Positions 1 to 5,681 are shown, numbered from the stretch's first letter. The stretch: 7,197 nucleotides of DNA from Cellvibrionaceae bacterium (GCA_025800435.1 JAOXRV010000746.1:1-7197); one strand, 5' to 3'. Notes: generated by a model not told the origin, from the sequence alone. Numbers and translations are program-made.

Positions 1-384
1 GATCAGCTAATGGATATTCGCCGCGAGGTGTTTATCGACGAGCAAAATGTGCCCGAAGAAGAAGAGATAGACCCGCGCGACCCCGAGTGTGTGCACTTTA
101 TAGCCTTTGATCAGCAGGGCGACCCAGTGGCCACCGCCCGCTTATTACCCGAGGGGCAGATAGGTCGGATGGCGGTAAAAAAATCCCAGCGCGGCACTGG
201 CCTGGGTGCACGCCTGCTGATGGCCGCGGTTGAGTACGCCCTGGCGCAAAAACTGCAGCCCATTTACCTACACGCCCAAACCCAAGCCATTGGTTTTTAC
301 CAGCGCTGTGGCTTTAAAGCCGAAGGCCCAGAATTTATGGATGCCGGCATCCCCCATCGCAATATGATTTATCAGCAAATGTAG
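1..384 (+). CDS. GNAT-family N-acetyltransferase (ElaA/YjcF-like), 5' end missing
   Basis: Probable cytoplasmic acetyl-CoA-dependent N-acetyltransferase; the acceptor substrate cannot be told. The frame is open from base 1, and the ATG at 10-12 is probably an internal methionine. The family motif here, RREVFIDEQNVPEE, normally lies some 15-20 residues into the protein, so the true start is upstream of the window. Counting from the Met at base 10, the acetyl-CoA-binding motif A is visible as RMAVKKSQRGTGLGARLL (residues 53-70), containing the Q/R-x-x-G-x-G/A loop. Motif B is AIGFYQRCGF (93-102). The ending EFMDAGIPHRNM is typical of ElaA/YjcF-like members. The C-terminus is complete, with a TAG stop at 382-384. 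The gene converges on the flagellin-like gene with only 24 bp between the two stop codons. Family assignment is firm; specific function is unknown. Confidence 0.88.
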   Translation, partial: DQLMDIRREVFIDEQNVPEEEEIDPRDPECVHFIAFDQQGDPVATARLLPEGQIGRMAVKKSQRGTGLGARLLMAAVEYALAQKLQPIYLHAQTQAIGFYQRCGFKAEGPEFMDAGIPHRNMIYQQM

Positions 385-408
385 GGCGGCTTATCAGTAG
401 CTGCTAAA

Positions 409-1101
409 CTAAATTAGCTGATCGATAATGGCCCCGGCCTGTTCATTCTTTTCTTTTTGCAGGGTTATCTGCACCTGCTGCAAGGTTTGTTGCTGATTGC
501 GCTCGCTAATGGCCTGGGCATAATCGGTATCGGCAATACGGCTTTTGGCGGCAGCGGTATTTAAATTACTTACTTCATAGTTGCTGATACGCGCCTCCAG
601 GCCATTGCTTTGGGCACCAATATCCGAAGCGCGCTCAAGCAGCCGCCCCTGTAAACCATCGAGCGCGGCCAAATTATCCTGCACCGACCCGGATAGATTT
701 AAACTGCTGAGAAATTCTTCGTCCTCGGCGCCAAAGCCCTGGGCGGAAAGCTCGTTGATGCTCTGCAACAGATTATCGGCCTCTGGCTGTAAGGCGTTTA
801 CCTCGGTGGTGCCATTGCCGCCTTGCAACACCAGCTCTCTGGCACGAGCCACGGCGCCTAGGGCACCGTTGAGATAGCCTTCGCTCACCTGGAACTGATC
901 GATCTGCTCACCCAGGTTGCGGATATGCACCGCATTTTCACGCTGCTGGCTATCCAGGCGGGTGGCCTGGGCTAGGCCTGCGGCATCGTCTTTGGCAGAA
1001 TTAATACGGCTGCCGCTGGCCAGCTGATTAAAACTATCACCCAGGCGCTGCTGAGTTTGCTGCAGTGGAATATTAGAATGGTGACTGTAAATACTGGCCA
1101 T
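409..1101 (-). CDS. Short flagellin-like protein (D0/D1 domains only)
   Basis: A 230-residue flagellin-family protein, expected to be exported by the flagellar type III apparatus and to polymerise or cap as a filament-type subunit. The N-terminal D0/D1 signature LASGSRINSAKDDAAGLA lies at residues 28-45, and the D1 motif RARELVLQGGNGT at about 86-98. The C-terminal D1/D0 signature SRIADTDYA (187-195) leads into a helical tail. Only about 50 residues separate the two conserved arms, so the variable D2/D3 domains are absent; typical flagellins have 270-500 residues. The last 20 residues are charged (LQKEKNEQ) and end IIDQLI, unlike the usual AQANQ..P..VLSLL tail. The extreme N-terminus, MASIYSHHSN, also departs from the usual MA-x-x-INTN. 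The start is supported by AGAGGGG at 1109-1115, 7 nt upstream. No flagellar neighbours (fliD, fliS, flaG) are present, so it is isolated here. It could be a minor filament subunit or a diverged paralogue. Confidence 0.88.
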   Translation of the reverse strand: MASIYSHHSNIPLQQTQQRLGDSFNQLASGSRINSAKDDAAGLAQATRLDSQQRENAVHIRNLGEQIDQFQVSEGYLNGALGAVARARELVLQGGNGTTEVNALQPEADNLLQSINELSAQGFGAEDEEFLSSLNLSGSVQDNLAALDGLQGRLLERASDIGAQSNGLEARISNYEVSNLNTAAAKSRIADTDYAQAISERNQQQTLQQVQITLQKEKNEQAGAIIDQLI

Positions 1102-1108
1102 GGGGCTG

Positions 1109-1115
1109 CCCCTCT
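1109..1115 (-). promoter_or_regulatory. Ribosome binding site of the flagellin-like gene
   Basis: Read on the minus strand this is AGAGGGG, 7 nt before the ATG whose complement is at 1099-1101. It contains GAGG and supports that start codon. Confidence 0.6.
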
Positions 1116-1141
1116 GTGTTTGTCCCGCTATGGTTACACGA

Positions 1142-1160
1142 GCCCGCTAAATTAACGGGC
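1142..1160. repeat. Inverted repeat in the leader of the flagellin-like gene
   Basis: GCCCG at 1142-1146 is complementary to CGGGC at 1156-1160. The inner TAA/TTA bases (1148-1150 and 1152-1154) can pair further after one mismatch. It sits about 40 bp upstream of the flagellin-like start and just downstream of its candidate -10 box. It could be a regulator site or a hairpin near the 5' end of that mRNA. There is no T-tract, so it does not look like a terminator. It may be chance. Confidence 0.3.
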
Positions 1161-1166
1161 CCCCTC

Positions 1167-1194
1167 AGTATACCGATTAGGCCTTGGCCACCAA
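1167..1194 (-). promoter_or_regulatory. Candidate sigma-70 promoter for the flagellin-like gene
   Basis: On the minus strand, TTGGTG (1189-1194), a 16-nt spacer, then TATACT (1167-1172). The -10 matches 5 of 6 consensus bases; the -35 keeps mainly TTG. Transcription would start near 1160, at the edge of the inverted repeat, giving a leader of about 60 nt. I found no sigma-28 or sigma-54 element facing this gene in the spacer, which is unusual for a flagellin, so this weak candidate is the best available. Confidence 0.3.
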
Positions 1195-1255
1195 GGGGTT
1201 TGAGGGCGTAACTCAGGTTTAACGACAAACGCCAAGATTAACGGTAATGCCAAGC

Positions 1256-1282
1256 TAAACTTTGTCAATTATCTGCCGATAC
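1256..1282 (+). promoter_or_regulatory. Sigma-28 (FliA) promoter facing the exported hypothetical gene
   Basis: TAAACTTT (1256-1263), an 11-nt spacer (1264-1274), then GCCGATAC (1275-1282). The enterobacterial FliA consensus is TAAAGTTT-N11-GCCGATAA, so 14 of 16 positions match with exact spacing. Transcription should start near 1288-1290 and run rightward, about 65 nt before the ATG at 1353. It points away from the flagellin-like gene. A TTGACA hexamer on the minus strand (1263-1268) lies inside it but has no good -10 partner. Confidence 0.7.
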
Positions 1283-1299
1283 AGCCATTGGGGCGCTCC

Positions 1300-1356
1300 A
1301 TGGGCATGGGTCGACTAATTTTTGACTGCGTAAAATCGCTTATACTTAAGCCATGA
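1300..1356 (+). CDS. Possible 18-codon upstream (leader) ORF coupled to the next gene
   Basis: A small reading frame, ATG at 1300-1302 and TGA at 1354-1356, would encode MGMGRLIFDCVKSLILKP. Its stop overlaps the start of the downstream gene in an ATGA arrangement (1353-1356), a classic geometry for translational coupling. GGGG at 1290-1293 lies 6 nt upstream and could be a weak ribosome binding site, although it would sit almost at the 5' end of a transcript from the sigma-28 promoter. The downstream gene has no clear Shine-Dalgarno of its own, which gives the frame a plausible role. A frame this short can arise by chance; there is no homology evidence. Confidence 0.35.
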   Translation: MGMGRLIFDCVKSLILKP

Positions 1357-2153
1357 TAAATTTCATTTCGCCAAAAATACTCGCACTCACACTACTATTA
1401 GCCAGTGGCCAAATCAGTGGCGCCCCGTGTGAATATCAATTGCAGTATTTAGACCGCCAAGGGCTGCAACAAGCCTTGCAACAACATCATTTCGAGCGCG
1501 CCTTTGGCAATATCAGCCCGCTGATCAAAGCCGGTAAAGTAACACTCTACGGCGCCGGCAATAACTGCAAACAAGCCACCGACTTTATCAAACAGCTAGA
1601 CCACCCCAGTCGCGGCTTCTACTATGCCATTGTGGCGGGCAAAGCCCCCATAAGCCCGACGCTAAAGGTCAGTAATTTTTACACCAGTAATATTAAGCTT
1701 AAAGATGAGTGGCGACTCGATCAGAGCCAGCCATTGCGATTGGAGTTTTGGCAACAAGGCCCTACCCTGGGCACTTACTTAGTGCCGGGGCCCAAACTAA
1801 AACACCCCAGCCACTTGCCGGCCAAACCCGTTCTTATTGAACACTGGCCAGCACCACAGCGCGATAACAACTTTGCTATCGAATTACTGGCTTTTGACAC
1901 CGGCAACAGCCCCCAGTTACGTTTGCGCCTATACCAACTGCCCGAGCAAAGCCCAGCCGTGGGAGTGGATTACAGCCAACTGCGCCCCCGGCGCGAGTAT
2001 TTTGGCCCCATCGACTTCCAGCACTGGTACAGCCTGCGCGAACTCCTAAGCCAGCAGCCGCTCACTAGCACTGTGCAACTTAAGCAGACCCAAGCCCGCG
2101 ATCGCGCCCGACGGCTGCCCAATCTGCATTTTAAGGTTCGGCCTGAAAAATAA
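1353..2153 (+). CDS. Exported protein of unknown function
   Basis: I do not recognise this 266-residue protein. It begins with a signal-peptide-like segment: K8, a hydrophobic stretch at about residues 9-17 (ILALTLLLA), then SGQISGAPC, with cleavage likely between residues 19 and 25. The cysteine at 26 is not in a proper lipobox, so a soluble periplasmic or secreted protein is more likely than a lipoprotein. The only other cysteine is C72, and the two could form a disulfide. The N-terminal third is glutamine-rich (LQQALQQHHF); the middle looks strand-rich with alternating polar and hydrophobic residues; the C-terminus is basic (RDRARRLPNLHFKVRPEK). No later transmembrane segment is evident. 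The ATG at 1353 is the first possible start, because TAA at 1347-1349 closes the frame just upstream. A sigma-28 promoter lies upstream, suggesting co-expression with motility genes. It is divergent from the flagellin-like gene. Confidence 0.75.
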   Translation: MINFISPKILALTLLLASGQISGAPCEYQLQYLDRQGLQQALQQHHFERAFGNISPLIKAGKVTLYGAGNNCKQATDFIKQLDHPSRGFYYAIVAGKAPISPTLKVSNFYTSNIKLKDEWRLDQSQPLRLEFWQQGPTLGTYLVPGPKLKHPSHLPAKPVLIEHWPAPQRDNNFAIELLAFDTGNSPQLRLRLYQLPEQSPAVGVDYSQLRPRREYFGPIDFQHWYSLRELLSQQPLTSTVQLKQTQARDRARRLPNLHFKVRPEK

Positions 2154-2155
2154 CC

Positions 2156-2184
2156 TTGGTCAGCGGCCCCAAAGCCCGTATAAT
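2156..2184 (+). promoter_or_regulatory. Sigma-70 promoter of deaD
   Basis: TTGGTC (2156-2161), a 17-nt spacer, then a perfect TATAAT (2179-2184). The following GCCGCCC (2185-2191) is a GC-rich discriminator of the kind found at growth-rate- and ppGpp-sensitive promoters. The predicted start is near 2191-2192. The -35 begins 3 bases after the stop codon of the preceding gene, so there is no room for a terminator between them. Confidence 0.75.
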
Positions 2185-2191
2185 GCCGCCC

Positions 2192-2381
2192 ACAGCAGCT
2201 CGGCTGCTGAGAGATGTATCCGCTTATTTCTGAAGACTGCCCTCCTGTGCTCTTCCATCTAAGGCCAAAGCTGCCCTTTCTCGTGTGCGTATAAGCTGGA
2301 TACCAACTGTGTGTATTGCCGCCCTTTGGTCGGCACAGCTTAATACCCCCCAAGAAACCATTGGAATAACTGGAATTAGAA
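2192..2381 (+). promoter_or_regulatory. Long structured 5' leader of deaD
   Basis: About 190 nt separate the predicted transcription start from the deaD ATG, with no gene inside. Visible pairings: a perfect 7-bp hairpin CAGCAGC/GCTGCTG (2193-2199 with 2203-2209, loop TCG) at the very 5' end; an outer stem TAAGCTG/CAGCTTA (2292-2298 with 2336-2342); and nested in it, directly stacked, TGCCG/CGGCA (2317-2321 with 2331-2335). ACCAA (2302-2306) can alternatively pair with TTGGT (2326-2330), which competes with the nested stem. The start is preceded by GGAA (2372-2375), 6 nt from the ATG. E. coli deaD/csdA and other cold-shock mRNAs have long regulatory leaders, so post-transcriptional control is a reasonable inference. 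I match it to no known riboswitch class. Confidence 0.45.
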
Positions 2382-4148
2382 ATGAGTGAACCCGCCCTCG
2401 GCTTTGCCGAGCTAGGCCTGCCCGAGCCTATTGTTAAAGCCGTTGCCAAAGTTGGCTACGAACAAGCCTCACCGATTCAGGCCGCCGCCATTCCGCCGCT
2501 GCTTGAAGGCCGCGATATTTTGGGCATGGCCCAAACCGGCACCGGTAAAACCGCCGCTTTTGCCCTGCCCCTGCTGGCCGGTCTTGAGCTAAATATCAAA
2601 AACCCGCAGCTACTGGTATTAGCCCCAACCCGAGAGCTGGCCATTCAGGTGGCCGAGGCCTGCAGCCGCTACGCCGCCCATATGAAAGGCTTTCACGTGC
2701 TGCCCATCTACGGCGGCCAGGATTATGGCAGCCAACTGCGCCAGTTAAAGCGCGGCGTGCAAGTTGTGGTCGGCACCCCTGGGCGTATTATGGACCATAT
2801 GCGCCGGGGCAGCTTAAAGCTGGATAATCTAAAAGCCCTGGTATTGGATGAAGCCGACGAAATGCTGCGCATGGGCTTTATCGACGACGTTAACTGGATT
2901 ATGGAAAACTGCCCCGAGCAAAAGCAGGTGGCCTTGTTCTCTGCCACCATGCCCAAAGAGATCCAGCAGGTTACCGAGCGCTACCTAAACAAACCGATCA
3001 CGGTAAAAATTAAAGCCGAGACCGCCACGGTTGAGCGCATTGCCCAATCCTATATGCAGGTACGCGGCCACGAAAAACTCGAAACCCTAACCCGCCTGTT
3101 AGAGGTTGAGCCATTCACCGGCGTGATTGTATTTGTGCGCACCAAAAACGCCACCGCCGAGGTGGCGGAAAAACTGGAAGCCCGTGGCTACGCCTGCGCC
3201 GCCCTTAACGGCGACATGAGCCAACAGCTGCGCGAGCGCGCCATCAACCGCCTCAAGCAGCAAAAGCTGGATATTATTATCGCCACCGACGTGGCCGCCC
3301 GCGGTATCGATGTGGCCACCGTCAGCCATGTGATCAACTACGATATTCCCTACGATAGCGAAGCCTACGTGCACCGCATTGGCCGCACCGGCCGGGCCGG
3401 GCGCGACGGCAAGGCGGTACTGTTTATCACCGCCAAAGAACAGCGCATGCTGCGCACCATTGAAAAAGCCATTGGCCAGCGCATCGACAAACATCGACTG
3501 CCCAGCTCCGCCGAAATTTCCGAGCAGCGCGTGGCCCAGTTTAAAGAAACCATTGGCGAGGTAATGGACAAGCAGGGGCTGGAGTTTTTCAACCAGCTGG
3601 TGCAGGAATGTGCCGATCAATACGAAAAATCTACCACCGAGGTGGCCGCCGCCCTGGCCTTTATGGCGCAAAAAGATCGCCCACTGCAATTGCCCGAAGA
3701 CAAGCCCCGGCGCGAGCGCAGTGAGCGTAAAGAGCGCAGCGAACGCAGCGAGCGCGATGGCAACAAGGGCCAAAAAGGCCCGCGTGAGCCACGCGAACAG
3801 CTTGACCTAAGCGGGGTTGATTGGGTTAATTACCGCCTGGATGTTGGCCGCAGCCACGGCGCCCGCCCCGGCGATATTGTCGGCGCCATCGCCAATGAAG
3901 CGGGTATCGACAGTCAGTATATCGGCCGCATTAATCTATACGATGAGCACAGCACGGTGGATTTACCCGAGGGCATGCCCAAGGAAATTTTTGCCCAACT
4001 GCGCAAAATGCGGGTGCGTCAGCAGCCCAGTAACTTTAGCATTAACCTAGGTGGCGATAGCGACGCCGAAGCCGGCGAAGGCAAAAGCCCAGGCCGCCGC
4101 CGGCCCGGCAAAAAGCCAAGCAAAGCCCGCAAAAAAACCAAGAGCTAA
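2382..4148 (+). CDS. deaD: DEAD-box ATP-dependent RNA helicase DeaD/CsdA
   Basis: A 588-residue cytoplasmic RNA helicase that unwinds short RNA duplexes; family members act in large-ribosomal-subunit assembly, mRNA decay and growth in the cold. All core motifs are intact: Q motif GYEQASPIQ (25-33), motif I AQTGTGKT (50-57), Ia PTREL (82-86), Ib TPGR (132-135), II DEAD (156-159), III SAT (187-189), V ATDVAARGID (301-310) and VI HRIGRTGR (331-338). A DeaD-type dimerisation/extension region follows (about 370-435), then an Arg/Glu/Ser repeat linker (444-459). The DbpA-like RNA-binding RRM lies at about 481-556 (WVNYRLDVGR, VGAIANEAGI, YIGRINLYDEHSTVDLPEGMP). The tail is strongly basic (GRRRPGKKPSKARKKTKS). 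E. coli DeaD has 629 residues, so the length fits. The RRM with GAIANE and YIG separates DeaD from RhlE, RhlB and SrmB. It is probably co-transcribed with the MATE gene 13 nt downstream. Confidence 0.95.
   Translation: MSEPALGFAELGLPEPIVKAVAKVGYEQASPIQAAAIPPLLEGRDILGMAQTGTGKTAAFALPLLAGLELNIKNPQLLVLAPTRELAIQVAEACSRYAAHMKGFHVLPIYGGQDYGSQLRQLKRGVQVVVGTPGRIMDHMRRGSLKLDNLKALVLDEADEMLRMGFIDDVNWIMENCPEQKQVALFSATMPKEIQQVTERYLNKPITVKIKAETATVERIAQSYMQVRGHEKLETLTRLLEVEPFTGVIVFVRTKNATAEVAEKLEARGYACAALNGDMSQQLRERAINRLKQQKLDIIIATDVAARGIDVATVSHVINYDIPYDSEAYVHRIGRTGRAGRDGKAVLFITAKEQRMLRTIEKAIGQRIDKHRLPSSAEISEQRVAQFKETIGEVMDKQGLEFFNQLVQECADQYEKSTTEVAAALAFMAQKDRPLQLPEDKPRRERSERKERSERSERDGNKGQKGPREPREQLDLSGVDWVNYRLDVGRSHGARPGDIVGAIANEAGIDSQYIGRINLYDEHSTVDLPEGMPKEIFAQLRKMRVRQQPSNFSINLGGDSDAEAGEGKSPGRRRPGKKPSKARKKTKS
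3711..3758 (+). repeat. Short Arg-Glu-Ser coding repeat in the DeaD linker
   Basis: In-frame iterations of GAGCGCAG(C/T)-like units encode RERSERKERSERSERD (residues 444-459). This is a charged, probably disordered linker between the helicase core extension and the RRM. Such tracts vary in length among DeaD orthologues and may help bind RNA. Confidence 0.6.
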
Positions 4149-4161
4149 TTAGAAGCCAGTA

Positions 4162-5547
4162 ATGAGCCAAGCCAGTACCCCCCCAAGCCGTTTTGACCAG
4201 CTCGGCCCGCTGCTGCGCTTGGCCTGGCCTATTTTGATCTCGCAGTTGGCGATCTCGGGCATGGGCGTGGTCGACAGCATAATGGCCGGCGGCGTCAGCC
4301 CGGTCGATTTAGCTGGGGTGGCGGTAGCTTTTAGTATTTGGCTGCCGGCACTGATGTTTATTGTCGGTGTCTCCAGTGCCACCGCTGCACTGGTTGCTCG
4401 CGCCTGGGGCGAGCGCAATATCGGCGCCGCTCAAGCCCATATTTGGCAAAGCTTGTGGCTGGCGCTGGTGCTGGGCCTGGTGGCCAGTGCACTGATGGGC
4501 CAGGCCGACAATATCATGCAGTGGCTGGAGGTTGCGGCCGAGGTTAGGCCGGTGGTTAACGGCTACCTGGAGGCGCTCATGCTTGGCCTACCCGCTGCCG
4601 CCATCTACCAGATACTGCGCGCCGCCAGCGAGGGCATTGGCCACAGCAAGCCGGTGATGCAGATTAACCTGCTGGCATTTTTTGCCAATATACCCCTCAA
4701 CATCGTCTTTATTCACGGCCATTTCGGCCTGCCCGCCCTGGGTGGCGCTGGTTGTGGCTGGGCCACCGCCACGGTGATGTGGCTAAACGCCATTGCCCTG
4801 GGTTTGTATATTGCCCGAGCATCTATTTACCAAGAGCTGAACCTGGGCAATAGCCCGACGAGCAGCCGTCGGCCACAGTGGTTAGAGCTTAAACAGCTTA
4901 TGGCCCTGGGCCTGCCGATTGGCGCTTCGGTGTTTGCCGAAGTGCTGGTATTTACCATTGTCGCCCTGCTGATTGGTAAATTGGGCGCCGAGGTAATTGC
5001 CGGCCACCAGATTGCCATGAACGTCTCGGCCATTACCTTTATGCTGCCCCTGAGCATCAGCATTGCCATTACCGTGCAGGTGGGCCAGCGGCTGGGCGCC
5101 AAACAGGCCCTGGCGGCCCAGCGCACCTGGCGCCAGGCCCTGGTTTTGGCCACCGCTATCGCGGTCTTTAACGCCACTGTGATGATCAGCTTCGCCTGGC
5201 CGATTACCGGCCTTTACACCGAGGTGGATGGCATCCGTGAACTGGCGGTCAGCTTACTGCTGCTGGCGGCGGCCTACCAGATCTCCGATGCCCTACAAGT
5301 TGCCGCCGCTGGCGCCCTGCGGGCCTATAAAGACACCCAGGTGACCATGTATATCACCCTGTTTGCCTACTGGCTGATCGGCCTGCCGCTGGGCTATGCC
5401 CTGGGTTTGACGCACTTATTTGGTGCGCCATCTGGCCCCTGGGGCTTTTGGCTGGCCCTGGCCATTGCCCTCACCGTTGGCGCCGTCCTCTTGTGCTGGC
5501 GATTAATATTGATATCCCGCAAAGAAACCAAAGCCCACCTGGAGTAA
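4162..5547 (+). CDS. norM: MATE-family multidrug efflux transporter, NorM type
   Basis: A 461-residue inner-membrane exporter with about 12 predicted membrane helices, the usual MATE length. It should expel cationic drugs or dyes using a sodium or proton gradient; the actual substrates cannot be told. NorM features: GMGVVDSIMAGG (33-44) in the first helix, SIWLPALMF (58-66), GASVFAEVLVF (254-264) in helix 7, and SDALQVAAAGALRAYKDT (375-392) in helix 10. D38, E260 and D376 align by motif with the cation-binding residues D36, E255 and D371 of Vibrio cholerae NorM, so the transport site appears intact. The charged loop at about 225-245 separates the two six-helix halves. The ATG at 4162 lies 13 nt after the deaD stop, with a weak AGAAG (4151-4155) as ribosome binding site, which suggests an operon with deaD. 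I see no terminator after the stop. The symbol reflects subfamily, not proven orthology. Confidence 0.9.
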   Translation: MSQASTPPSRFDQLGPLLRLAWPILISQLAISGMGVVDSIMAGGVSPVDLAGVAVAFSIWLPALMFIVGVSSATAALVARAWGERNIGAAQAHIWQSLWLALVLGLVASALMGQADNIMQWLEVAAEVRPVVNGYLEALMLGLPAAAIYQILRAASEGIGHSKPVMQINLLAFFANIPLNIVFIHGHFGLPALGGAGCGWATATVMWLNAIALGLYIARASIYQELNLGNSPTSSRRPQWLELKQLMALGLPIGASVFAEVLVFTIVALLIGKLGAEVIAGHQIAMNVSAITFMLPLSISIAITVQVGQRLGAKQALAAQRTWRQALVLATAIAVFNATVMISFAWPITGLYTEVDGIRELAVSLLLLAAAYQISDALQVAAAGALRAYKDTQVTMYITLFAYWLIGLPLGYALGLTHLFGAPSGPWGFWLALAIALTVGAVLLCWRLILISRKETKAHLE

Positions 5548-5566
5548 ATGACCATTAAGTAGCAAT

Positions 5567-5601
5567 TTGTCATTTTATTGTCATGTCTAAGTATCTATAA
5601 T
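5567..5601 (+). promoter_or_regulatory. PhoB-dependent promoter (Pho box plus -10)
   Basis: Two direct repeats TTGTCAT (5567-5573 and 5578-5584) are separated by TTTA, giving the 18-bp, 11-bp-period architecture of the Pho box (consensus CTGTCAT-N4-CTGTCAT; the second repeat of E. coli phoA is TTGTCAC). A perfect TATAAT follows at 5596-5601 after an 11-nt gap. No -35 hexamer exists at the right distance; PhoB-activated promoters characteristically have the box in its place. Transcription should start near 5608, about 75 nt before the receptor ATG. The box begins 19 nt after the MATE stop codon. Confidence 0.75.
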
Positions 5602-5671
5602 CCCTACGATTTATTCAGCCCGACCACGGCAAATCAAAAAAGTTCTCAATTAAACTACTTTTATAGAAACT

Positions 5672-5677
5672 AGGGGG
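5672..5677 (+). promoter_or_regulatory. Ribosome binding site of the TonB-dependent receptor
   Basis: AGGGGG, followed by AATT and then the ATG at 5682. This purine-rich site with short spacing fixes the receptor's start, which also gives a clean signal peptide. Confidence 0.7.
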
Positions 5678-5681
5678 AATT

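Noticed and set aside
393..422. Possible bidirectional terminator between the convergent GNAT and flagellin-like genes: GCTAA/TTAGC (403-407 with 414-418) plus ATCA/TGAT (393-396 with 419-422).
   Set aside because: The stem is AT-rich, interrupted by a 6-nt bulge, and no T-tract follows on either strand. It is too weak to call.
1238..1255. TGGCAT...TTAA on the minus strand, considered as a sigma-54 promoter for the flagellin-like gene.
   Set aside because: The essential GC of the -12 element is replaced by AA at the required spacing.
1262..1279. TTGTCAA-TTAT-CTGCCGA inside the sigma-28 promoter resembles a Pho box by spacing.
   Set aside because: The second repeat matches CTGTCAT at only about 4 of 7 positions, and those bases are better explained as the GCCGATAC -10 of the sigma-28 promoter.
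2193..2209. CAGCAGC-TCG-GCTGCTG hairpin as terminator of the upstream gene.
   Set aside because: It lies downstream of the deaD -10 and no T-run follows. It fits better as a 5'-end hairpin of the deaD leader.
1970..2449. Open minus-strand frame (159 codons) spanning the end of the exported-protein gene, the deaD leader and the deaD start.
   Set aside because: The translation has no family resemblance, and it runs antisense to two supported coding ends and a clear promoter. Treated as chance.
3099..3773. Long open minus-strand frame (224 codons) antisense to deaD.
   Set aside because: It is a by-product of the GC-rich codon pattern of deaD. Its translation is low-complexity Ala/Gly/Leu with no recognisable motif, and there is no start context.
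5638..5662. AAAAGT/ACTTTT pairing in the receptor leader as a regulatory hairpin.
   Set aside because: It is only 6 A/T-rich pairs around a 13-nt loop, and it does not cover the ribosome binding site. Probably not meaningful.
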